The position numbers were made by a program, and so were the translations under genes. From contig WTPW01000319.1 of assembly GCA_009809945.1 (NCBI GenBank), forward strand, positions 169,383-233,382: a DNA stretch of 64,000 nt, written 5' to 3'. The DNA comes from Gigaspora margarita. Its lineage: Eukaryota; Glomeromycota; Glomeromycetes; Diversisporales; Gigasporaceae. The notes under the pieces are model-generated. The model worked only from the letters and a program-made list of their open reading frames with translations, did no database searches and was not told where the DNA came from. Position 1 is the first letter of the stretch. Each line of letters opens with the position of its first letter. Below, one piece after another: positions 22,750 through 34,212 of the stretch.

Positions 22750-22826
22750 ATTTTGGACGGGTGACTTGAAATCACATTTCACTTTCGCCATGGCTAAGGT
22801 TCTAGAAGTGAATGTATACTTTTAAA
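22750..22826 (+). other. Possible small exon after the 22 kb gene
   Basis: An acceptor-like TTTAATTTTTAG is followed by a frame reading FWTGDLKSHFTFAMAKVLEV and a few more codons to a stop. Base use is more balanced than in the flanks. It could be a further exon of the gene upstream; nothing else supports it. Confidence 0.2.
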
Positions 22827-23142
22827 TATATATTATAAACTATCTTATTGACTCGGATTTGCTATGAGGAATATTATATATGCCATGTGAAATCTTGTAG
22901 ATTTTAACTGATAGAATTCAGCGAAACTTGTAATATTTTTACATAACTTATAAGTTTTTGTTCAGTGCACTCGCAATTTCTGAATTAAAATTTTAGACTG
23001 ATCTCTTTATTATATCTAATGTAGCATCTGCTTGAAGTTGTAACTTTAAGTATCTGAAGTTGAAACTGTCTAAAATTATTAACTAACGCGTGCTAACTAG
23101 TTAGTGTGCCTAAGGATGTCAAAGGGTTTGTGCACGTGATAT

Positions 23143-23743
23143 TAGGGTGGTAAATGGACTAAGTAATCAAAACTATGTTAGGTGTATTAGTAATTTTAAT
23201 ATGATCAGATTTTATCAGTGAAATTAAAAATGATTGACTAAAATATCATTTTACTTTAACTAATTATAAAGAAAAGTACAAAATTCTAAAAGATTCCGCT
23301 GAATATTGCGCTTCTTTTTCTAATTTCTTTCGACTGAAATCTCTTCATAAGAACTATCTCTAAAAAGTTACGCTCGATTTTTCGCAAAAGCTCTAATAAA
23401 TTTTTTTGGTTATACTTATTGTACGAATTTTTTTAATAAATTTATTTATTCTATTAGTTGAACACCTAAAAATTACATATTATTAACATAAAATATTCGA
23501 ACGTAACTTTGTTTTTTGTCACATTTTAGACAATTTGTGAAAATTTCAAAGCAATTCCTTGTCTTTTTAGTGAGTTGAATCGGTTTGAAATTTTTATTAA
23601 ATATATCAATATTACCGTTATAACGATATGCATCAATAACGATAACGATTGTTTTCCTTCGTGTAACATGAAAAATCTGCAATATATTAAATTCTATAGT
23701 CACCTTACATAGTTTTGATTACCTTAGTCCGTTTACCACCCTA
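23143..23743. mobile_element. Non-autonomous element with exact 9-bp TSD
   Basis: TAGGGTGGTAAATGGACTAA and, reversed, TAGGGTGGTAAACGGACTAA; arms continue through TAATCAAAACTATGT. The TSD ACGTGATAT is exact (23134-23142, 23744-23752). Nine-bp duplications are the Mutator-superfamily norm; the termini look hAT-like. A 76-codon minus frame inside (23473-23703) is unrecognised. Confidence 0.85.
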
Positions 23744-23822
23744 ACGTGATATGATGTATTTAATTAAATCAGGGCCGTCAGCAAAAATAATATAGCGGCA
23801 ATAATAAAAAGTACACTAAAAC

Positions 23823-25492
23823 TAGTGTTCCAAACCGTTAGTTGAAAAACCAACTAGTTTGTAACTTTTCAACTAATCGATTTATTATCAAGTGGTTCGA
23901 TTACAATTAATCGTTAGTTATCAACTAATTATCAACTAACTTTTAATATTAATCAACTAAAACAACTATTATTATTAATCGTAATGATATAACAGAAGTC
24001 ACAACCGTTGATTGGTAACTAATAGTACTTCTCAAGTTGAGATTTATCTGGTGTGCATTTTTTTATTTCAACTTTGCCAGTTTTCAATGTGTTTTACACC
24101 AACTGGGTATCCTCCAAAGCATAAAGACATATTCTTCGGATATAACTGATAATATGAATTGTTCCGGGTACCAATCATAGAGTCAGTACTTTACAGTTGC
24201 CATTTTTCAATTTTCATTAATTGAAAAATGATTCGGCGACTCTTGACGTAATAGATTAATAATAATATAATAAGTAACGTAGTTCATAGTTATTAATGAT
24301 ATTAATAATTTAAGTAGTTCTTTTAGTGTCACATGTTTCATTTTTTTCAATTATACTTGAATCGTTCATTTTATTTTATATATTATATTTGAACCGACCT
24401 TGTTTTTTAAATCACTACTAGATATTAGCCTATCATTAAATTATAGGTTAGATTTAACCATTTTAAATCAATTTTACAGTATATAATTTAACGGATATCC
24501 GACGGATTTTAGTATTAAATTTAGTACCCAAGTGATAACAAATCCAAGTTATATATTGTGGTTATGTGTAGTTTACGGATTTATCCAATATTCTGCGAAA
24601 TAAAGATGAACAATCTACGTCTTTTTCAAAGTTCCATTACATAATACGCGAGATGTAAAATAGTATCGAATGAAGATGACAGTCATGTGAGTCTAAATCA
24701 AGCAACCATTCTAACATCTCTTTATACTTAATGTTAAATAATAATTCTAACAGCTCATTATGGTTAGCATTAAATTAATCGTTCTAACTACTTCTAATAG
24801 TTCTTTATGATTAATTAATTAATGTTAAATAATCATTTTAACAGTGCTTTTATAATTAGCGATAAATAATCATTCTAAATACTCATCCTAACGGCTCTTT
24901 ATTGTTGCATTATAAAACATTCTAACAAGCTCTTTCGGATAAGCATTTAGTGTTTAGATTAGAATGGCTCATGATTCGTGAGACATTTGATCAAATATTA
25001 GAGACTTTCATCAACAAAAGGCAATGAGCAATGTTTAATTGATAGATGTCGGTACAATGGGCTTCTAAATATATATTTTCAAAATTCTTCGTATCAAGGT
25101 TTAATATACTGTATAATATCTTATATTTTATAATATAAGAATTGAAAAGTACATGTATATAATAGAGATTAGTTTAATGGCAAAGATAACTTTATGAATT
25201 ATTAAATATGTCTGTATTACATATGTATAAAAATGTGCACTTAAAATGCATATGTACTTAAAATTATACTGTAAATTATTTTGATGATAATATAAGTTAC
25301 AGTATTAACTTATTAAATATGTAAGTTACCGTTACTATAATGTTAAAGATGAAATATTTTTGTAATATTAGATATCAACTATACAACGTACAATTAAACA
25401 ACTAGACAACTAATCGATTGTTTAGTCATGTGATCTCCGTAATCGATTAGTTGCAACTATATAGTTGACAAACTAATCGACTCAGAACACTA
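23823..25492. mobile_element. Non-autonomous hAT, 1.67 kb, exact 8-bp TSD
   Basis: TAGTGTTCCAAACCGTTAGT and, reversed, TAGTGTTCTGAGTCGATTAG. The TSD ACTAAAAC is exact (23815-23822, 25493-25500). Both ends are thick with CAACTAATCGATT motifs. The interior has TCTAACAGCTC/TTCTAACAACTC-like repeats (24710-24910) and no transposase. Confidence 0.88.
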
Positions 25493-25795
25493 ACTAAAAC
25501 TCAATCCGTATAATCAAGACATCGAAGTTCCAACTCTATTGAAAGCACGAAAAGACAGCTCTTATACTCGACTTTGTAATTAATTATATATTCTTTTCTA
25601 TTTTATATGCTTCACCAGGCTTAAATCCCGCCTGATTATCACTATACCGTCTTGGTCCATCTTTAACGGATACCACGGCAGATCTATACATGCCACCCAA
25701 ATTATAAACTTTCAAAATCCCACCCAAATCCAAAACATGGTAAAATTGGGATTTGTGAAGAGTAGTTTTTGCGGCAAGTATAGCAGATCATAAAT

Positions 25796-25978
25796 ATGAT
25801 CGAATTTATTGAACCTCACGTTCCTCATATAAGTCGAGATGTCACGCACATCGAGACTCATGAAATTTTCGATTTTCATAGAAAATTACCATCGTTAATC
25901 GTCACTTTCAGGGGCTCAAAAAAGAAACTGCGTTCTGGGCAATGTAGCAATAAAATACTTTATTGTTCTTATATTTAA
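25796..25978 (+). CDS. Short uncharacterised ORF, 60 aa
   Basis: A 60-codon frame starts MIEFIEPHVPHISRDVTHIE and contains EIFDFHRKLPSLIVTFRGSK. Its base composition is more balanced than the surrounding sequence, which is the only reason to list it. No domain is recognised. It may be one exon of a gene or chance. It lies 300 bp downstream of the hAT element ending at 25492 and upstream of a minisatellite. Confidence 0.2.
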   Translation: MIEFIEPHVPHISRDVTHIETHEIFDFHRKLPSLIVTFRGSKKKLRSGQCSNKILYCSYI

Positions 25979-26164
25979 ATTAAGAAAATAATAAACTCGA
26001 AAAGAATTTCGTCTTCAAAGATGTATTTTTGTTTCATAATTTATAACGAAGTTACCGGTAAATTTCCGCACTGAGATTTAAAACCATTTAACTATATAAT
26101 CCTACAAAGTCGTTAGCAACCTATTTTTTGCTTAAGTGGGATGAAGGAAAAATTCGATGCACTT

Positions 26165-26440
26165 TGCAAGAACACCGCATTGACTTCTCTGGATCTTGGT
26201 TGGAATAACTAACTTGGATCTGAGGGAAGAAAGAATACCACGTTGATTTCTCTGGGCTTAGTTGGAATAATAAACTTGTAAGGAAGGAAAGAAAAACCAC
26301 CACGTTGACTTCTCTGGATCTTGAAATAATAGACTTGGATTAAAAAGAAGAAAGAACACCACGTTGACCTCTCCGGATCTTGAAATCATAAACTCGGATC
26401 GGAAAGAAGAAAGAACACCATGTTGACTTCTCTGAATTCT
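26165..26440. repeat. Minisatellite, five ~57-68-bp units
   Basis: AACACCACGTTGACTTCTCT followed by GGATCTTGAAATAATAGACT and GGAAAGAAGAAAG recurs with starts near 26171, 26239, 26303, 26360 and 26417. Units differ in length by small indels. The minus frame across it is repeat-encoded. Confidence 0.8.
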
Positions 26441-26701
26441 AGTATTAGATTAGAAGGATACATATAGTAATTGAATTTATACGAATTTAACCATAACAAT
26501 AACAGATAATTCAAGTTATTTTTACCTGTTTATGTCGATTTATGAGCGATTCAAAAATTTTTTTTAATTAGTTACAAAGTGTTTCTAATCCAAAATATCG
26601 TAAGGAATTTTTTTTGTTAGAGCACCAGAGATGGTTTCATAGGTAAAATTTCATGTTATGGGCGATTTTTGAAACCACTTCGATTTTACATTACTAATTG
26701 G

Positions 26702-26836
26702 GGGATGGCTAAAGCCTTGTACCTCGTTAGGGTTCGTTTTTGATGTATTTAGGGTTAGCAGGTTATATAGATATCAAGAATACAATTTATGCAGTATGTA
26801 AATCAATATGTGAAGGGACAAGGCTTTGGACGACCC
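26702..26836. mobile_element. MITE family A, short copy
   Basis: Ends GGGATGGCTAAAGCC and GGCTTTGGACGACCC. The TSD CTAATTGG is exact (26694-26701, 26837-26844). The interior GTTAGGGTTC and TAGGGTTAGC resembles the 4.3 kb copy. Confidence 0.8.
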
Positions 26837-26927
26837 CTAATTGGGTAATTAGGGGTAGCGATACATCACCATGGCGGTATTTATAAAATCCTAATTTATT
26901 ATGCTGAACAAATGTTACATAATAATT

Positions 26928-27070
26928 ATATTAGAACAGGGTGAAACCTGAGTTGCGAAATAGTGAAATCCGCTTTGTAGATCGGGTTAGGGTGAAACCC
27001 GCGTTTTATTATGTTTTTTATTATATAGAAGCGGATTTCACCCTCACGTGATGATCATAGCAGGTTTCAC
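26928..27070. mobile_element. Possible MITE with GTGAAACCTG ends
   Basis: GGGTGAAACCTGAGTTGC on the left and CATAGCAGGTTTCAC on the right, with GGTGAAACCCGCG and GCGGATTTCACCC inside as a further inverted pair. Boundaries uncertain. Confidence 0.45.
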
Positions 27071-27143
27071 ATTATATTTAGTTTACTTAATAAAAAAATT
27101 TTTTTTTATATATAGCAATTATACCAACTAATTTTTAAAAATT

Positions 27144-27513
27144 ACTACAGTTGCTACCATGAAAAGCCATTAACTTTTAACTATAACATTTTTAAACTTT
27201 TATAACTTTTTTAAAATAAAATAAACTAAAAAATGGTTTGTAAATTTAATAGCTTTTTGATTAAACTATCAAATCTACAAAACAAATTTTTAATATTTTT
27301 TATTTTAAGAAGTTATATTAATTTAAAATTATATATAGTTTGAAAATTTGGCACTTATATATAAAAAAATATAACAAAATTTAAATTATTAACAAAATTT
27401 TAAATTTTATTAATAAAATATGCATTTTTATTGGTCAATTATGTTATACTACAGCTAAAAAATTGGTGCCTATATGTAAAAAGTTGTTGGATTTAGGTAG
27501 TACCAACTGTAGT
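27144..27513. mobile_element. MITE family C, copy 1
   Basis: ACTACAGTTGCTACCATGAA and, reversed, ACTACAGTTGGTACTACCTA. The interior matches 28184-28809 from CCATTAACTTTTAACTATAA to GTCAATTATGTTAT. Confidence 0.75.
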
Positions 27514-27554
27514 TTCATACATGTATAACATTATACAAATTTGTGTAACTTTAA

Positions 27555-27709
27555 TTAACTTAAAAACTACTGTATAGATTTTTGCAAACTTTTTTTATTT
27601 AAAATTATAGATTTAAATAATATTTTGTGCAATTTTTAGCTTTATATCTTGTTTATTTAGCTCAATATAAAATTTCCGAAAGTGTCCATAATAATATAGT
27701 ATCTTACTG
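27555..27709. mobile_element. One-ended fragment of the CAGTGGCCTAC foldback family
   Basis: The sequence ending AGTGTCCATAATAATATAGT then ATCTTACTG-TA matches the right arm of the 3891-6683 element through TTTAGCTTTATATCTTG and TATAGATTT. No left arm is seen nearby, so it is a solo end. Confidence 0.6.
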
Positions 27710-28183
27710 TATTTAATAAGGTAATTAATAAAATATTTAAGCTCAAAGTTAAGAAAACTTTTACTTAAAAAATTTTTTTCTTTTTTATTAACTCACCTTA
27801 TATATTTACTAATGCTTTTCTTTCTTCTAGATATAATTTTACTATTAAAGCTATCATTACTAGGGTTATTAGAATTGCTATTTTCAGATACATTTTTTAT
27901 TCTGGATTATAATTTGTTTTTTTTTTCTTAAATTTTTTTTCTTTTTATTATTTTTTTATATATATTTGAGTATTAATTTTCTTTTCTTTTAAATATGATT
28001 TTGCTATTAGAACTGGTATTGAGCTATTAAAGTTACTATTTTCAGATATATTTTTTTGATTTGAATCTGTTTTGTTAGATATATTTTTATTTGAAACTAT
28101 TTTGTTATGCTATTAATATTTGTTTTATTGTGAGTTGTATTGTTTGTTATTTATTTTTGTTAGAATTTTTTGAACTACAGTTG

Positions 28184-28809
28184 CTATTACAAAAAGCCAT
28201 CAACTTTTAATTATAAAATTTTTAAACCTTTATAATTTTTTTAAAATAAAATAAACTAAAAAAAAGGTTTTATATATTTAATAGCTTTTTGATTAAACTA
28301 TCAAATCTGCAAAAAAAAATTTTAGTATCTTTTATTTTAAGAAGTTTATATTAATTTAAAGCTATATAGTTTATACATGAGGATGAAATTATTTCAAAAT
28401 CTAAAACCCAAAATTAAAATTTGAAGATGAAATTGTTTTTGATCTATTCTACCTGAAAAACGAAATTATTTGATACTTTTTTTGAATAGACAAAATTATA
28501 AGGAACATATCTATATAAATTTTATTTGCTCTTCCTTATAAAAAATTTTAATTTTCTCTAATGAAGATAAAATAGTCTTTTTCAAAAATCAATTTTAGTG
28601 GCATCACTAATATAGTTTAAAAATTTGTACTTATATATAAAAAATATAACAAAATTTAAATTTATTAACAAAATTTTAAAATTTATTTATAAAATTTAAA
28701 TTTATATTAAAATTTTATGCATTTTTATTGGTCAATTATGTTATGCTGTAGTTAAAAAATAGTTGCCTTTATATAAAATTTGCTTGCTTTAGGTAGTACC
28801 ATCTATAGT
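28184..28809. mobile_element. MITE family C, copy 2, with nested element
   Basis: It starts ACTACAGTTGCTATTACAAA and ends TTTAGGTAGTACCATCTATA. Collinear with 27144-27513 except for the insertion 28373-28609. Confidence 0.8.
28373..28609. mobile_element. 237-bp element nested in family C copy 2
   Basis: The repeat ATATAGTTT (28364-28372, 28610-28618) is present once in copy 1, showing a clean insertion with a TSD of about 8-9 bp. Ends ATACATGAGGATGAAATTAT and, reversed, TTAGTGATGCCACTAAAATT are weakly inverted. Confidence 0.75.
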
Positions 28810-29216
28810 GCAATATATTTTTTAACTTTTTTTATAAATAAATTTAGTAATACAATTTTGTTATTTGTTATACTTCTATTATATTTTTTTTAATAAATAA
28901 TTTTGGTAATACAATTTCATTATTTGTTATACTTTTATTATATTTTTTATTTTTTTATTTTTTTAATTTATTATTTGTTATATAGTATTTTTTATAAAAA
29001 AATAAGTGCATGTAATCAAATTTGATTGGCTAATAACAGGATTACTATTGCAATAAATCACTATAAAATAATGCACTTTATTCTGAATTATATGTTTATT
29101 TAAATTATTTTTTTTATTTTAAACTTTTTATTTTAAGATTATTTATATAATTATTTAAAATATTTTTTATTTTTATAATTATATTTATAATTTAATTTAA
29201 TTATTGTTTTAAATTA

Positions 29217-29535
29217 CAGTCAGACCTCCATAAATGTAGCCTCCATAAATGCAATACCTTCCTAAATGCACGTTTTTGTCTTGTTTGTAAGAAATTATTA
29301 GTGATAAATGCACATTCTTTCAAATAATTTTCTATATCATGCTACCTCCCTAAATGCATGTAGCCAATCAAATTTTAGTATTTAAGATAGGTTATACAGT
29401 TTTAGTAAAAGTTACACAAACTTGATGATTAAATCTTTAAAGCTGCAATTTAATTGGCTCTCCCTAAATGCAATACATCCCTAAATACATGTTGTAGTCT
29501 TGTCTGTACACATTGCATTTATGGAGGTTTGACTG
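29217..29535. mobile_element. Pogo-type MITE, TA target
   Basis: CAGTCAGACCTCCATAAATG and, reversed, CAGTCAAACCTCCATAAATG, flanked by TA. CTCCCTAAATGCA recurs inside at 29345 and 29460. Confidence 0.85.
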
Positions 29536-29539
29536 TATT

Positions 29540-30340
29540 TTGTTAATTATTTTTTAATTGTAGTATTGTTTTAGCATCAAATCCAAACAATCAATTAGTA
29601 AACTAGTATTAATTCATAGTATTATAGTAATATCAACAAAATGAATTTTAAATATTTAAGTATTTATATTAATTATTTTTTTATTAGAAGTTAAAACAAA
29701 AATTGTGACCCAGAATATAGTTATATATTAATTACTCTTATTAAAAAAAATAATAATAAAATAAAATTTAGATACAGATTTTTTTGGTATAGTACAAAAT
29801 TTAAGATATTTGTAAATATGGGTCTCTTAATACAATTTATTTTTGAAAATAAAATACTAGTTATAAACTTTATATAAAATTGCTGTTTTGGTTAAAGTAC
29901 TTGTTTTTATTAGTATTTTTGATATAACTATAAAAAAAACTTATTATTTTTATTTATTTTATTTTTTTTTACAATAAGCTTTGTTTATTTTAAAAAAATA
30001 AATAATGAAAGAAATAGCAATAAATAAATTTAACAATTTATTTATTTATTTTTTATTTTTTTATTTATTTATTTATTTTTTTATTTATTTTTTTTTTAAA
30101 CAAAACAATGATAAATTTTTGTACTTAGATAGCATGCCAGATTTATTCAATTGGTAAAAGAATTTTATGCATCTAATTACAATTTGGTAAAAAATTAAAG
30201 CTTTTAGAATTTTGGCTATAAATTATTTTAAAAAAATACTGAATAGATTTTATTATTATTTACTTTACTTTTTAAAAAGTATCAAATATTTACTAAAATT
30301 TTGTTCTCAACTTTGTTTGTTAGAATATTTTGAACCATGT
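29540..30340. other. AT-rich sequence, no gene recognised
   Basis: Long T and A runs (TTTATTTATTTATTTTTTTA near 30060) and short chance frames only. Composition suggests old, decayed repeats. Confidence 0.4.
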
Positions 30341-30349
30341 CTTAGAATA

Positions 30350-30660
30350 CTGTATGTTTTCAAAAATAAGCTACTTTTTTTTGCCAAAAAGTTATACAAT
30401 TAATTGTAAAGTAGCTTCTTTTAAATTTTTAATTTTTTTAAAATTAAAAAATGTATTAATAAAATGTTGTCCAAACAATACCTAATCTTTATGGTAAATG
30501 TATTTTGATGTTTTGAACAAGTTTACCTAATGGTACTTTTGAAGTTTACTTAGAAAATTTAGACTTTTATATGTAGCAACTGCTAATAGATTTTTTGAAA
30601 TTTTGTAAAAAAATCAGAGAGGTAGCTTATTTTTGGATATAGCTTATTTTTGAAACATAA
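30350..30660. mobile_element. Partial relative of the CTGTATGTT MITE
   Basis: The left end TA-CTGTATGTTTTCAAAAATAA is clear. The interior contains TTTTGAACAAGTTTACC and TATGTAGCAACTGCTAA. The right end reads GGTAGCTTATTTTTGGATAT and lacks a clean terminus. Confidence 0.55.
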
Positions 30661-31006
30661 GATATCTATTTTAACTTAAACTATTATATTTAACTTTGAA
30701 TAGACTATTCAAAATTTTTGATTTTATTTTTTTTCTATTTTATACTTACTGTATACTAGTAATTATAAAATAATTTATAGAAGAATTATTTCAAATTTGA
30801 ACCTAAAATAAGTTTAATTTAAACTAAAATTCAAAATTATTTTCTTGCAATATATAGCATTTTTTATTTTTTATATATTTTTTTTAATTTTACTTTTTTT
30901 ATATATTTATTTTATCAGAATCCTGGATATATAGTACAAAAGTCATATATTATACATTTTAAAAGTAACAAACAGTTTTTAGCAATTAACTTGGCATCTA
31001 GTAGTC

Positions 31007-31546
31007 AGGACTCCAGATCAGTGTCTGAAATTCAATTTTTAAATTAGTTGCAGGCCACAACCAAATAAAAAAAATATATTTGCGGATTATAAAAATTTAT
31101 AAAAATTTAGTTGCGCATATAAGCATTTAATAGAAATTTATTAGTAAAATTTGCAAATTTATGTGCGGAATTTGCATAAACATTTCAGATTTTGGTTGCA
31201 GAATTTTAAAATTTGTTGCGGTCCGCAGACTCCGCAACCCAATTTCAGACACTGCTCCAGATATCTCTCATATAGGTCATAACTGGATTTTGGCCAATTT
31301 TGATCTAATTTGCTAAAAATAACAAAATCTATTTACTTTAATAACTTCTAATCCAGTAATCAGAATTGAATAAACCTTTTTTTGTTAGATGCGCCTCACT
31401 GAGAGCTTCATTTAAAAAAAAATTCATTCAAATTGAACTACTAGATGCCAAGATAATTGCCAAAACCTGTTTTTTGCTTCTCAAATTTTAGGTGTTTTTG
31501 CTGAAAAATTTCAAGTATGATCTCTATACTAGATGTCTAAAGTTCT
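31007..31546 (-). mobile_element. MITE family D, inserted inside another D copy
   Basis: Read on +, it begins AGGACTCCAGAT, resumes after a nested element with ATCTCTCATATAGGTCATAA, and ends ACTAGATGTCTAAAGTTCT. It is the reverse complement of the surrounding copy. Flanks TAGTAGTC and TATAGTCC are a degraded TSD. Confidence 0.78.
31019..31254. mobile_element. hAT MITE with CAGTGTCTGAAATT ends, exact 8-bp TSD
   Basis: Termini CAGTGTCTGAAATT and AATTTCAGACACTG are perfect inverted repeats. The TSD CTCCAGAT is at 31011-31018 and 31255-31262. The element is 236 bp with no ORF. It is the innermost layer of a three-deep nest. Confidence 0.9.
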
Positions 31547-31679
31547 TATAGTCCAATTTGAATGATCTTTTTTTTAAAATAAAGCTTCTAGTTAAGTGCA
31601 TCAAATAAAAAAAGTTCATTCAATTCTGATTACTAAATTAAAATTATTTAACAAAGAAAGATATCTGGGATCCTATTTT

Positions 31680-32590
31680 ACCAATAGACATCAAAAGGAG
31701 TAAGATTAATTAAAAAACTAATTTTAAATAGTCTAACTATATACTTGTTTATAAATTTAGTTTTTTGTTTAATGATTCTTAACCTATAACTAACTTTATA
31801 TTGTTTAAAATTAATTATAGCAAACTAATTAATTAATTAATTGACTGATTGTAATTAATCTTAAATATAATAGATTTATATATTTTTTGTATAATACAAA
31901 TTACTTGAAATAATAAATATTCTATTTACTGTAATTTGTTTTAATTACAAAATTAGAAAAAGCAGATATTATACTAAAATTTGCAAATAATTTTTTTTGG
32001 TTAGAATACAAAAGTATATCTAATTCCGCAATTTACATAAAATTATCCTTTTTTGGTTTGTATTATAGTAAAAAATAAGAGCACATAGATAGTTACTCAA
32101 TTATAGATCAAAATATAAAGTTATTTAATTAATTAATATTTATAATTGATTAGTTGTTTGATAAAAATTATCTATTGATTAGTTGCGAACTTGATCATCT
32201 AATTGGAATACTACAAATGATTTTAAAAAAACAAAAGTAAATAAAATTATATTTTGTTCAAAAACTATATTTGCAGAAAGCTTAAAAGTAAAAAATAGTT
32301 AAATATAGTATTTACTTTAATTTGTTTGAGTATATTACTCTTTAATCTAATTAATAATTACTGAATATATTATCAGTTATATACAATACATTGTATAATT
32401 GTAATTATATATTGTTATTATTATAAGTATTATAGAAGCCTAGAGTTTTAACTCTAATAAGAAGATATTTAATTATTAAAATTTAAGTTATTTTTCTTTT
32501 TATAACAATTTAGCTATATCTACAATAGAAACAAAACTAAAAAAAATAAGTATAATTTTTTAATAAACATTTATTATTTGTTTGTTTTTA
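31680..32590. other. AT-rich sequence, no gene recognised
   Basis: Includes TTTTTTGGTTTGTATTATAG near 32050, a worn echo of the 265-bp repeat end at 20.94 and 44.66 kb. Otherwise nothing recognised. Confidence 0.35.
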
Positions 32591-32599
32591 TAATATAAT

Positions 32600-32950
32600 T
32601 AGTTTCACAGTAAAAATATTAAAAAATTTATATTTTATAATAGTTAAAAAAAAACAAAAAGCAGTACTAAAAAAATATATTTAAAAAGCTATTACAAAGA
32701 CAAAAATTTTGTATATATGCCTTTAAATATTTTATTAAAATTCAAAAATTGTTTATTGTAGTTTTCTTTTTAGCAAAATATTATTCAAAAATTACAAGAT
32801 TTAGAGGCTTTATCATTTAGATATTGTATTGTATTTTTATTAGAGAGAAAAAAACATAACACAATCTGAAAAGCTCTTTGAATACTAAAAAGAATTAAAC
32901 CAATTTTGGTTAGATATTAGTATTTTGGACTGTAAAATATATTTTTTATT
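32600..32950 (+). pseudogene. Decayed second copy of the 21 kb unrecognised gene
   Basis: The DNA aligns by eye with 20970-21290: both have a lysine-rich exon (KNKK...), then ATTACAAAG or ATCACAAAG where the 21 kb copy has its donor, then TTTAAATATTTTATT, TTTATTGTAG or TTTATTATAG, then a stretch coding SFRYCIVFLLERKK against ISRYCTILFSTRKK. The donor GT here reads AC, and stops interrupt all frames. It is far more AT-rich than the 21 kb copy, as expected of an old copy drifting in an AT-biased genome. No exons equivalent to 21438 onward are seen. Confidence 0.5.
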
Positions 32951-33104
32951 ATTAATTGAACTATGAGATATTTTTTATTTGTTATTTATTTTTGCATTTT
33001 AGTTGAAAAAAAAACATCAAAATTGATAATTGCCATGATTTTAGTATTAAAAATTTACTAAAAATATATAATAAAACAATATCAAAAATAAAAAAAAAAT
33101 AATT

Positions 33105-33469
33105 TAATTGCCAATTCGCCTACGAAGGATAAAATTCTATATGCGCAAATTACTATGTATTTTATATAGTTCTGAAATTTTCTTTTCCTCTATAACTAAA
33201 TATTTTTTTTTATTATGCTAATATATTTTGAATTACTAAATAAAAATGTAGAGAAGATGTTTTTATATATAATATAATATAATTATTAAAATTGATCAAG
33301 AAGATTATAAGATATTTAAAGTTTAACATTCACAACTATATAAAATTTTTATATGTTTAGAGGAAAAAAAGATTTCAGAACTATAAAAAAGTTACATAAA
33401 ATACATAGTAATTTGCGCTATAGTAACTATATAATAATACTATCATTCTTATATGGATTGCTAATTAAA
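33105..33469. mobile_element. MITE family H, copy 2
   Basis: It matches 10179-10526: AATTGCCAATTCGCCTACGA, TTTTCCTCTATAACTAA, TTTAGAGGAAAAAAAGATTT, and a right end near TATATGGATTGCTAATTA. Confidence 0.7.
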
Positions 33470-34205
33470 TAACATCATGAATATTATTTCTATTCATGAT
33501 ATTAATACAATTTTGATTTAAATGCATATTGAAATATACAATAAATTCAATATATATATATATATAATATTGCAAGTAAAATTTTTTTTATATAAAATTA
33601 GAATATAATATTAACTTTTCATTAACTATTTTGCATAATTTGTTTTTTTCATATTTATAATCTTTTAAAACTTCTAACTTTAATAAATATACTTATTAAA
33701 GTCAAATTATTAATTGATTATTAAGTAATGTATTTTTGAATTTAATATTGGTTTAAGCTATAATATATATTAATTGGGTTTTATTAATTAAATAAATCAA
33801 ACTGTACATAATTATAATATAAATAAAGTTTTTATGATTGGGAACTTGTCTAAAAAAATTATATTTTATCTATTAGTAGTAAGCTAAAAAATAAAAATTG
33901 TAAAGAACAAAAAAAGAATAGTGCAAAAACAGAAAAAAAACAAAATAGCTATAGAAAACATAATATTATATATTATTTGAGGTTCAATTGCAAGAAATTT
34001 CAAATAGCACTTGAAAAAATAGTAAGAAATATTTTTGCTAATAGTGATAAGAAAATAAAAAAGTTTTAGAAAAGTTTTTAAAAGATATAATTATTTGATT
34101 AATAAATAGCTATATAGCTAGAGCTTTATAATTTACAAAATATTTTATCTAAAAATAATATTAGTAGTGAATTATTAAAAAAAATAAAACAATAAGATAT
34201 TAGCA
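33470..34205. other. AT-rich sequence, no gene recognised
   Basis: A (TA)n run near 33550 and no frame above 60 codons. No recognisable ends. Confidence 0.35.
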
Positions 34206-34212
34206 TATAGTA

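Larger units (their letters stand above)
30917..31674 (+). mobile_element. MITE family D copy split by a reversed copy of itself
   Basis: The outer copy starts AGAATCCTGGATATATAG and ends ATATCTGGGATCCT, flanked by ATTTTATC and ATTTTACC (7/8 TSD). At the shared GTAGTCCAATTTG site it is interrupted by a minus-orientation copy (31007-31546), which is itself interrupted at 31019-31254. Confidence 0.8.
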
